Shown: positions 1-4,999 of the stretch, piece after piece
How positions within the stretch are numbered: position 1 is the first letter of the stretch
Layout: each line of letters opens with the position of its first letter
Origin: a virus
Length of the DNA stretch: 28,345 bases
Strand: one strand, 5' to 3'
Virus record (IMG/VR): IMGVR_UViG_3300006919_000305
Span: 1-28,345 of that record
Program-made: the position numbers and the translations under genes
The notes under the pieces: generated by a model
The model's input: the letters and a program-made list of their open reading frames with translations, nothing else
The model's database searches: none
Told to the model about the DNA's origin: nothing

Positions 1-396
1 AAATCTACAATTGTTGTAAAATGTTTCAATAAAATTACGCAAAGCAGGTTGAACACTATCAGCATTCATATAATCTGCCTCGTCTATAATTACAACTTTG
101 TGATTAGCGTCTTCAGTAAGTGATACTGTACTAGCAAAATTCTTAATCTTGTTTCGTAATGTATCAATCTGTCGGCCTTCGTCTGAACCATTAATGATGA
201 TATAATCACTACCTAATTGTTCACACAATGCTCTTGCAACTGTGGTCTTACCAGTACCAGCAGTTCCAGATAATAATAGGTTTGGTATTTCTTTTTGTTT
301 TAAAAATTCTGAAAATGTATTTTTAATATCTTCACTTAAAATACAATCTTCAATTTTTTTCGGTCGGTATTTTTCAACCCACAAATAGTCTGACAT
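1..396 (-). CDS. 44: Sliding clamp loader large subunit gp44 (5' part; runs off window)
   Basis: The first 132 codons of an AAA+ ATPase are present; the rest lies beyond base 1. The product begins MSDYLWVEKYRP and has Walker A GTAGTGKT at residues 44-51 and Walker B VVIIDEAD at 101-108. This is the pattern of the T4 gp44/RFC-type clamp loader, which with gp62 opens the gp45 ring and loads it at primer ends. The start is the ATG at 394-396, with GGAG (405-408) eight bases upstream. It follows gp45, the 96-aa gene and a dioxygenase gene on the same strand, the usual replication cluster. A TATAAATA box lies 28 bases upstream of the ATG, which would allow late as well as early expression. Identification is firm; only the C-terminus is missing. 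Confidence 0.95.
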   Translation of the reverse strand, partial: MSDYLWVEKYRPKKIEDCILSEDIKNTFSEFLKQKEIPNLLLSGTAGTGKTTVARALCEQLGSDYIIINGSDEGRQIDTLRNKIKNFASTVSLTEDANHKVVIIDEADYMNADSVQPALRNFIETFYNNCRF

Positions 397-418
397 AATA
401 TATACTCCACTTTGTTCA

Positions 419-982
419 TCATTTATTTATAAAGATGTTCCACGATAAACTAATTCTCACATCATTAGTTTGATTACGTTGAACTTCGTGCCTCACATAA
501 CCAGGAAACATTAGCATTTTACCAGCTTCGGGTTTATGTTTCCAGGTACTACCCATAAAAACAGTTGATATATCAGCTTGTACTGTAGGATTATAAAAAA
601 CAATATCGCCATCATTGATACTTGATTTATAATAGTAAACACCAGATATATCAGCATTTCCGTGGTCGTGTTGGTGTCCATAATCATTTGGATTGAACAC
701 GGCAATCCAAGATTCCATTCTATACTGGCGTTTACCAGGATAAAATATACCATCTAAGTATTTGTGAAAATGCTCATCAATGTGATTTTTTAAATGACTT
801 AGATTGTATTGGTCAATTACATTATCTGATAAAGAAGATAATTGGTGAGTTTTACCCCAATCATCATTGTAATCAATTTTTATTTTATCAATACAATTAG
901 ATATTTCAGATTGAATATTTTTTAATTTTTCACCATCTGTTATATCATAGTATAACGGTGTAGTAAAAATATTTTCTATCAT
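419..982 (-). CDS. 2-oxoglutarate/Fe(II) oxygenase-like protein (TIGR02466 type)
   Basis: The 187-aa protein has the jelly-roll signature of putative 2OG-Fe(II) oxygenases common in marine T4-like phages. The metal triad is visible as H105-D-H107 followed by the SGVYYY strand, then a distal H165, and the 2-oxoglutarate-binding R176 in VRISLSWN. The family uses Fe(II), O2 and 2-oxoglutarate to hydroxylate a substrate, which is unknown in phages. It begins MIENIFTTP, much like the oxygenase at 3068-3619 (MIENIFSTG), suggesting a duplication. Its start overlaps the preceding 96-aa gene by four bases and gp44 follows, so it is co-transcribed with the clamp genes. All catalytic positions look intact. 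Confidence 0.85.
   Translation of the reverse strand: MIENIFTTPLYYDITDGEKLKNIQSEISNCIDKIKIDYNDDWGKTHQLSSLSDNVIDQYNLSHLKNHIDEHFHKYLDGIFYPGKRQYRMESWIAVFNPNDYGHQHDHGNADISGVYYYKSSINDGDIVFYNPTVQADISTVFMGSTWKHKPEAGKMLMFPGYVRHEVQRNQTNDVRISLSWNIFINK
424..431 (-). promoter_or_regulatory. T4-type late promoter box before gp44
   Basis: TATAAATA on the minus strand exactly matches the T4 late -10 element read by gp55 polymerase. It ends 27 bases from the gp44 ATG, leaving a short leader that contains the GGAG ribosome site. It overlaps the tail of the upstream oxygenase gene. One exact octamer in AT-rich DNA could be chance, but the spacing to the start is sensible. Confidence 0.5.
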
Positions 983-1269
983 TCTTCATCATATTTATAG
1001 GTGACATCATAGCCACCTTTTCTATCAGTCCACCAATCGTCTTCCCTATCATAATCTAACTGAGAAACAAAGTCCCAAAACTTATCAGATTCTTCATCTG
1101 TAGGTTCTTCACCGTGTGGTTCTAAACTAGAACTCCACTCTTGTTCCTGGTGTGATATGATTTCTTTAAATCTTTGGACTGACCCAAATTCTTCTATGAT
1201 TGCTTCATCATCTACATCATATTTGAATTGAGATGCTACTTGGTGCCATTCGGTTTTACTGAATTGCAT
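979..1269 (-). CDS. Acidic protein of unknown function (96 aa)
   Basis: I do not recognise this protein. It is 96 aa, rich in Asp, Glu and Trp, and ends in an acidic tail with two WW/DW stretches (DDWWTDRK near residue 77). There is no signal peptide, membrane segment or cysteine pair. The ATG follows the gp45 stop directly, and its own stop overlaps the next start by four bases (ATGA), so it is translationally coupled inside the clamp operon. The codons for its last residues, YKYDEE, happen to contain TATAAATA, which I treat as coding sequence. The acidic composition could suit a DNA mimic or a partner of clamp or polymerase, but that is a guess. Confidence 0.75.
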   Translation of the reverse strand: MQFSKTEWHQVASQFKYDVDDEAIIEEFGSVQRFKEIISHQEQEWSSSLEPHGEEPTDEESDKFWDFVSQLDYDREDDWWTDRKGGYDVTYKYDEE

Positions 1270-1935
1270 TTAAAACTCACTGTCTGGTTCTAATGCTACC
1301 CAATATTGAACAGGTTTATTTCTGTTAATAAAATGACTAATCTTTTGTGATGAAATCGCAACATCATAATCATCAGAAATTAACTTAAAGTTTTCTACTT
1401 TGAAAAAAGCAGTAAACGTTTTATCTGTTTCTCCGATTGTAATAGAATAATCGTTAGAAGATTTATTCTTTTTATCTAAAGCAACTAAAGATATATTTTT
1501 ACCATCACCTTTTACTGCAATGTCTGGTAAATTTAATGTAGTAGCTGCCTTTTGCACTTTAGCAAAATCATCTTTTTTCAAATTAAATGCAACTGTTTTA
1601 TCAGGCATTGTAATTGATTTTGTTGGTGCAACTAAAACTGATTTATCGGCAAAGAAGTATTTGATTGCCTGTTTAGATTTCTCATCTGAAATAGTCATAT
1701 AGTTAGCGCCATTGATTTTTAGATTTGGTTTATCAAACAAATCCATAGCTCTTAACATTTCAGACAAACTGTAAATACCAAATTCACTTTCAAATTTTTC
1801 TGGTACTTCAGCTTCTGCTAGAATATTTTTCATAGCAGATATAGTATTTACTTTACTACCTGGTTTAAAGAGAATATTATCGTTTATCTCTGAAAAGTTT
1901 TTTAAGATAGCAACTGTATCATTACTTATATTCAT
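1270..1935 (-). CDS. 45: Sliding clamp gp45 (DNA polymerase processivity factor)
   Basis: This 221-aa protein is close to the length of T4 gp45 (228 aa). Sequence and position match the phage PCNA-like clamp: a two-domain trimeric ring that tethers gp43 polymerase and, in T4, acts as the mobile activator of late transcription with gp55 and gp33. The C-terminal part (QKISHFINRNKPVQYWVALE) is typical of the family. It starts at 1935 behind a strong AAGGAG site. It is the first coding gene after a sigma70-type promoter and a tRNA-like element, so its mRNA has an unusual leader of about 100 nt. The 96-aa gene, an oxygenase and gp44 follow. Confidence 0.93.
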   Translation of the reverse strand: MNISNDTVAILKNFSEINDNILFKPGSKVNTISAMKNILAEAEVPEKFESEFGIYSLSEMLRAMDLFDKPNLKINGANYMTISDEKSKQAIKYFFADKSVLVAPTKSITMPDKTVAFNLKKDDFAKVQKAATTLNLPDIAVKGDGKNISLVALDKKNKSSNDYSITIGETDKTFTAFFKVENFKLISDDYDVAISSQKISHFINRNKPVQYWVALEPDSEF

Positions 1936-1959
1936 TCACGTCTCCTTCATAATTTAAAT

Positions 1960-2033
1960 TGGAGCGGATGGATTGTACTGCCCAATCTTTCCCAGGTTGG
2001 AAACCTAGTGTATTACTTTTATACGACATCCGC
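1960..2033 (-). tRNA. tRNA-Gly(UCC)-like element with encoded CCA
   Basis: The minus strand folds as a cloverleaf. The acceptor stem is GCGGATG (2027-2033) with CATCCGC (1964-1970), then T and an encoded CCA (1960-1962). The D arm is GTAT/ATAC (2010-2024). The anticodon arm is 1992-2008 with loop TTTCCAA, giving anticodon UCC (Gly, codon GGA). The variable loop is GAAA, and a perfect 5-bp T stem lies at 1971-1987. U8, A14, U33 and A37 are present. Against a normal tRNA, the T loop is GGCAGTA (no TTC, no A58) and the D loop lacks GG. It is either a degenerate functional tRNA or a tRNA mimic in the gp45 leader. The predicted transcript starts about 2 nt before its 5' end. Confidence 0.6.
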
Positions 2034-2041
2034 ATATTATT

Positions 2042-2070
2042 AATATAACATAAATGGCCAGGAAAGTCAA
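2042..2070 (-). promoter_or_regulatory. Sigma70-type promoter for tRNA-like element and gp45
   Basis: The -35 TTGACT (2065-2070), a 17-nt spacer and the -10 TATATT (2042-2047) read on the minus strand. The expected +1 is near 2035, two bases before the tRNA-like fold. The -35 sits in the loop of the hairpin at 2053-2085. Confidence 0.75.
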
Positions 2071-2085
2071 GCGATCCTGGCCATT
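2053..2085 (-). terminator. Hairpin after hsp20 (terminator with -35 in the loop)
   Basis: The perfect 11-bp stem AATGGCCAGGA/TCCTGGCCATT has an 11-nt loop and lies just after the hsp20 stop. On the minus strand it is followed by TTTATGTT, a weak U-tract, so termination may be partial. The loop carries the TTGACT -35 of the next promoter. Confidence 0.55.
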
Positions 2086-2096
2086 CATTAAAAAAA

Positions 2097-2546
2097 CTAT
2101 TTTACTTCAATAGTTCTTGGTTTTTTAGATTCAGGTACAATTCTTTCTAAAGATACTCTTAATAGACCATCTTTTAATTCTGCACCTTTTACCTCAACAT
2201 CATCAGCGATTGTAAAAGCTTTAGAGAAATATCTCTTAGCAATACCTTTATGCAAGATACCGTTATTTTCTTCTACTTCCTTTTCATCTGCGTCTTTGAT
2301 TGATTTGATAGTTAACACACCATCTTCCAATGATACGTCAATATCCTTTTTGGAATAACCAGCTAATGCCAATTCCACGTCATACTTATTAGTATCTGTT
2401 TTTACTATATTGTATGGTGGGAAATTAGGTACTGATAGTCTAAAATCATCATTGAACATACTTTCAAAATGATCGAATACGTTATCAAAACCTATTGTTA
2501 CCGGTCTTAGTTGATTAAAAAATTGAATTGCTTTGTGATTTGTCAT
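2097..2546 (-). CDS. hsp20: Small heat-shock protein (Hsp20 / IbpA-like)
   Basis: The 149-aa protein has an alpha-crystallin domain at about residues 42-140. Visible features are YNIVKTDTNKYDVELALAGY, DGVLTIKS, a central KRYFSKAFTIADDVE stretch and GLLRVSLER. A C-terminal I-x-V motif (TIEV) of the type used in oligomer assembly is also present. These proteins hold unfolding proteins without using ATP; cyanophages and pelagiphages commonly carry one. The start has an extremely strong AGGAGG site. Upstream are a TATAAATA late box and a 10-bp hairpin, and a hairpin terminator follows, so it looks like a single-gene late unit. A role in capsid protein folding is inference. Confidence 0.92.
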   Translation of the reverse strand: MTNHKAIQFFNQLRPVTIGFDNVFDHFESMFNDDFRLSVPNFPPYNIVKTDTNKYDVELALAGYSKKDIDVSLEDGVLTIKSIKDADEKEVEENNGILHKGIAKRYFSKAFTIADDVEVKGAELKDGLLRVSLERIVPESKKPRTIEVK

Positions 2547-2573
2547 ATTTTCCTCCTTTTAAAGCAAGTTAAA

Positions 2574-2603
2574 TATTGAATACCCATTTTGGCGTATTCA
2601 ATA
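2574..2603 (-). promoter_or_regulatory. 10-bp hairpin in the hsp20 leader
   Basis: TATTGAATAC (2574-2583) pairs perfectly with GTATTCAATA (2594-2603) around a 10-nt loop. It lies between the late box and the AGGAGG site of hsp20, so it would form at the 5' end of the late mRNA. It could stabilise the message; it does not cover the ribosome site. It is not followed by a clean T-run. Confidence 0.45.
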
Positions 2604-2604
2604 G

Positions 2605-2612
2605 TATTTATA
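2605..2612 (-). promoter_or_regulatory. T4-type late promoter box before hsp20
   Basis: TATAAATACTATT on the minus strand is a very good T4 late promoter match. Transcription would start around 2598, within the leader hairpin and about 50 nt before the hsp20 ATG. No gene overlaps it, which makes chance coding similarity impossible. Confidence 0.7.
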
Positions 2613-2621
2613 TAATTATGA

Positions 2622-2834
2622 TTTTTTCGGTTTCAAGCCTTAAAAAATCTAAAAGAGGCAGGCTTCTTTAAGTTTTTTACTGAAACCAGGCGCAACTGCC
2701 AAAAACATAGTCGGTTTTAAACTCTCGCCAAACACCGACAAAACTCTATGGTGGTTTTTTAGGAGACCACCAACTCCAGCGACACACATTAAATCGTGTC
2801 CTACACCACTAGGTCTTACGAACTGCCTAGCGCT
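2622..2834 (-). ncRNA. Unidentified pseudoknotted structured RNA between S21 and hsp20
   Basis: No gene covers 2547-2856. Read on the minus strand, this stretch folds in series. Hairpin CTAGG/CCTAG is at 2826-2830/2809-2813. Hairpin GACAC/GTGTC is at 2781-2800. An H-type pseudoknot follows: GGAG:CTCC (2774-2777/2762-2765) interlocked with GGTGGT:ACCACC (2766-2771/2750-2755), loops TT and TAAAAA. The stem GTCGGT:ACCGAC (2734-2739/2710-2715) has a loop GGCG that can pair with CGCC at 2689-2692. Last is a long imperfect hairpin closed by GGTTTCA:TGAAACC (2681-2687/2629-2635) with a T-rich 3' side. The pseudoknot resembles PK1 of tmRNA, but I find no tRNA-like domain or tag reading frame. A weak -10 (2835-2840) precedes it. 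The family is unknown to me. Confidence 0.6.
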
Positions 2835-2856
2835 AATATATATAAAACTTTTTCGT

Positions 2857-3066
2857 CTAAAAACCGTCTTTTAGCTTTTGGAGCCTTTGTTTTTTCAACC
2901 AATTTACTCTCATTTCTTTAGCTTTTCTAACTTTTTTTTCAGACGGTTTCTCATAATATTGCTTCGCTTTTAACGTTTGTATAATGCCTTCTTTTAAAAC
3001 TTTCTTTTTTAAAACACGCATTGCCTTTTCTAAGTTACCGTTTCTTACTTCAACTTTAATTGACAA
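2857..3066 (-). CDS. rpsU: Ribosomal protein bS21 (phage-encoded)
   Basis: The 69-aa basic protein begins (M)SIKVEVRNGNLEKAMRVLKKKV and ends in Lys/Arg-rich helices, as in bacterial bS21 (about 70 aa). bS21 binds the 30S platform near the anti-Shine-Dalgarno end of 16S rRNA. The start is TTG at 3064-3066, chosen because AGGAGG lies eight bases upstream and the family begins exactly there; a longer ATG frame would add 13 residues and overlap the upstream gene. The upstream oxygenase stop (TAA, 3068-3070) is one base away, so the two are coupled. Marine phages are known to carry S21; the likely role is to join host ribosomes and bias initiation toward phage mRNA (inference). Confidence 0.9.
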   Translation of the reverse strand: MSIKVEVRNGNLEKAMRVLKKKVLKEGIIQTLKAKQYYEKPSEKKVRKAKEMRVNWLKKQRLQKLKDGF

Positions 3067-3067
3067 A

Positions 3068-3619
3068 TTAATTACCTCCTTTCTTAATATCTCCATTATA
3101 GGCAATAGAAATTCTTTTAAATTCTGATGGTGTTATAAAGTGATATAACATTGAGTTAAAAATCACTAAATCACCTGTACTTACCTTTAATCTATAATAT
3201 TCACTATTATATTGATTATAATCTTTTACCATATCATTATTTTGCCTTGCTAATAATGATTGCATTGGATTTAAAAAAACAATCTCTCCGTCTGTGGATA
3301 ATGGATAATAAACAGCAGATAACAAGCACTCTTTGTGATTGTGTGGAAAGGTTATTAATTTATCGTTGTTAACGTTTGTCCAAGCTTCTTTAAGATATAT
3401 TTTATATTTTGTATCAGTATATATCTTATTATAAAATTCTGTCATTAAATCTAATACAGTGCCATTCAATACATTAAATTTTGAATCATTTAATATTGAT
3501 GTCATATCTTTATTGGCATTTTGTAAAGAGTTTTCTTCGGCATATTCTACAAATGGTTTATTATCAAAACCACTTAAATTTGCTTTTGTAATTCCTGTAC
3601 TAAAAATATTTTCTATCAT
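3068..3619 (-). CDS. 2-oxoglutarate/Fe(II) oxygenase-like protein (TIGR02466 type)
   Basis: The 183-aa protein has the motif H93-N-H95 followed by LLSAVYYP, distal H160 (LYHFITP) and R169 (KRISIAYN), the full facial triad and 2OG-binding arginine of the family. The ATG at 3617-3619 is preferred over an upstream in-frame ATG because GGAG (3627-3630) precedes it and the upstream extension would run through a strong hairpin. The N-terminus MIENIFSTG mirrors the oxygenase at 419-982, but the two differ strongly elsewhere. It lies between the AAA+ gene and S21, one base from the S21 start codon. A substrate in ribosome or translation proteins is tempting given S21 and known 2OG ribosomal hydroxylases, but unproven. 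Confidence 0.83.
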   Translation of the reverse strand: MIENIFSTGITKANLSGFDNKPFVEYAEENSLQNANKDMTSILNDSKFNVLNGTVLDLMTEFYNKIYTDTKYKIYLKEAWTNVNNDKLITFPHNHKECLLSAVYYPLSTDGEIVFLNPMQSLLARQNNDMVKDYNQYNSEYYRLKVSTGDLVIFNSMLYHFITPSEFKRISIAYNGDIKKGGN

Positions 3620-3630
3620 TAATTTTCTCC

Positions 3631-3675
3631 GTAGTCGTAAGCGGGAGTGGCCTTTCGGCCACACCCTAGGACTAC
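3631..3675 (-). promoter_or_regulatory. Strong nested hairpin between AAA+ gene and oxygenase gene
   Basis: On the minus strand, outer stem GTAGTC/GACTAC encloses GGG/CCC and GTGGCC-GAAA-GGCCAC, a GNRA-type tetraloop hairpin. It fills most of the gap after the AAA+ stop and ends right before the GGAG site of the next gene. There is no T-run after it, so it is more likely an mRNA processing, stability or translation element than a classic terminator. Confidence 0.6.
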
Positions 3676-3691
3676 ACTATGTTTGATAAAT

Positions 3692-4900
3692 TTAGATGAT
3701 TTCCTCATCTGACTCATTATCATTGTCATCCACTTGTGAAGATATATCTTCCTGTCTTTTCTGTTCCATAATGTCTTCGACACTTGCACCAGAGTCAACT
3801 TTAGTATATAACTCGACAAACGAATTTTTTGTGTCCTCGTCAAATCTATTAGTACATAACTGAATAGCTTTAACTTTATCACCAAATATAGCATACGCTT
3901 GAGTGATATGGACTAATCTTCTTGTTGATATAATCTCATCAACACCACCATCAAAGTAGGTTTTTCTGATTACATCTGCCCAAGTAGTTAACTTGTCAAC
4001 AAATTTAACGTCTGATTTACCAGCCGCTTTTAAAGTATTTACAAGTATCTTTTTTTCAATAGATACTGAAGGATACTTTTGTTCGAAAGTAACTGGAAAT
4101 CTTTCCAGAAACGCCTCGTTAAGAACATTGGTACCGATAAACTTACCGTCTTCGGATCCTTGCCCTTTAGTATTTGCTGTAGCAACCACATTGAAACCAT
4201 CTTTTGGCTTCACATACTTATTAATCTTTTTAACAAAGACACCAGAGCCTTCTAAGATCGGTTGTAAACACATAATCTTATTAGACGCAAGGTCAATCTC
4301 ATCAAGTAAGAGAATAGCGCCTCTTTCCATTGCTTCGATCACAGGACCATTTTGCCATACAGTTTGGCCATCTTTAAGTCTGTAACCACCAAGTAAATCG
4401 TCTTCATCAGTTTCAATTGTGATGTTAACTCTGATTAACTCTCTTTTGTTCTCAGCACAAGCTTGAGTAACACCGAAAGTTTTACCGTTACCAGATAAAC
4501 CTGTAATAAACACAGGATAAAATTTACCTGATTTAACAATTGATTTTACATCAGGATAATTACCAAAAGAAACAAAAGTGTTATCTTTTTTAGGTACAAT
4601 GTTACCTGATAATGAAGAAACAATGTAAGCAGCTTCGTGCTTTGTTTCATTTTCTACTACAACAGGTTTTTTGACCTCAGTAACTTTACTGGTAGTAATT
4701 GTTTCAGTTGATTCACCATCAACTGGTAATTTGAATAAAGATTTACCAACTTTGTAATCTTTATTTTTAATTAACCACTGAGGTGCATATTTACAACCAA
4801 ACTTTTTGTTTGCCTGTTTCAACTGCTCAACAGTTAATTCTGATTTGCCAAACTTCTCTAAAGCGAAGTTCACAAATTCTTGTTGTTTAGCATTTAACAT
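3692..4900 (-). CDS. MoxR/CobS-like AAA+ ATPase
   Basis: The 402-aa protein has an N-terminal region of about 120 residues. Next is an AAA_5-type ATPase core with Walker A GLSGNGKT (134-141), Walker B ILLLDEID (196-203), sensor-1 VVATANTKG (238-246) and a likely arginine finger in NEAFLERF (261-268), then an acidic tail. It matches proteins annotated CobS in cyanophages and pelagiphages. In bacteria CobS works with CobT and CobN in cobalt insertion, but no CobN is seen here. Pairing with the HExxH/VWA gene upstream fits a MoxR-VWA chaperone or remodelling machine instead. It has its own promoter (4940-4968) and an AAGGA site. Substrate unknown. Confidence 0.88.
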   Translation of the reverse strand: MLNAKQQEFVNFALEKFGKSELTVEQLKQANKKFGCKYAPQWLIKNKDYKVGKSLFKLPVDGESTETITTSKVTEVKKPVVVENETKHEAAYIVSSLSGNIVPKKDNTFVSFGNYPDVKSIVKSGKFYPVFITGLSGNGKTFGVTQACAENKRELIRVNITIETDEDDLLGGYRLKDGQTVWQNGPVIEAMERGAILLLDEIDLASNKIMCLQPILEGSGVFVKKINKYVKPKDGFNVVATANTKGQGSEDGKFIGTNVLNEAFLERFPVTFEQKYPSVSIEKKILVNTLKAAGKSDVKFVDKLTTWADVIRKTYFDGGVDEIISTRRLVHITQAYAIFGDKVKAIQLCTNRFDEDTKNSFVELYTKVDSGASVEDIMEQKRQEDISSQVDDNDNESDEEII

Positions 4901-4939
4901 AATATAGTCCTTTCTATGTTTATTATTAAATATGGTACC

Positions 4940-4968
4940 ATCCTAAAGGATTTTTTCGCATTTGTCAA
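4940..4968 (-). promoter_or_regulatory. Sigma70-type promoter for the AAA+ gene
   Basis: TTGACA (4963-4968), a 17-nt spacer and TAGGAT (4940-4945) on the minus strand. The predicted +1 near 4933 leaves a leader of about 33 nt with a ribosome site. The -10 is part of the palindrome ATCCTTTAGGAT, and the -35 lies in one arm of a small stem (4965-4969/4982-4986). The -10 is the same unusual TAGGAT as in the partner gene's promoter. Confidence 0.75.
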
Positions 4969-4999
4969 CCCTAAAAAAAGCGTTGATTTTATTGACATT

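Noticed and set aside
992-999. TATAAATA on the minus strand before the oxygenase at 419-982
   Set aside because: It is made by the codons for Tyr-Lys-Tyr of the 96-aa protein and would place the transcript start only a few bases from the next ATG without a clear leader; treated as coding coincidence.
2622-2834. tmRNA (one-piece or permuted)
   Set aside because: The pseudoknot looks like tmRNA PK1, but no acceptor/T arm, no CCA and no tag frame ending in Ala-Ala-stop could be found.
3067-3105. ATG start giving an 82-aa S21
   Set aside because: Overlaps the upstream oxygenase, lacks a ribosome site, and the bS21 family begins at the TTG that has AGGAGG at the right distance.
4992-4997. Plus-strand TTGACA at the end of the CobT-like gene
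   Set aside because: No acceptable -10 lies 16-18 bases downstream and no plus-strand gene follows.
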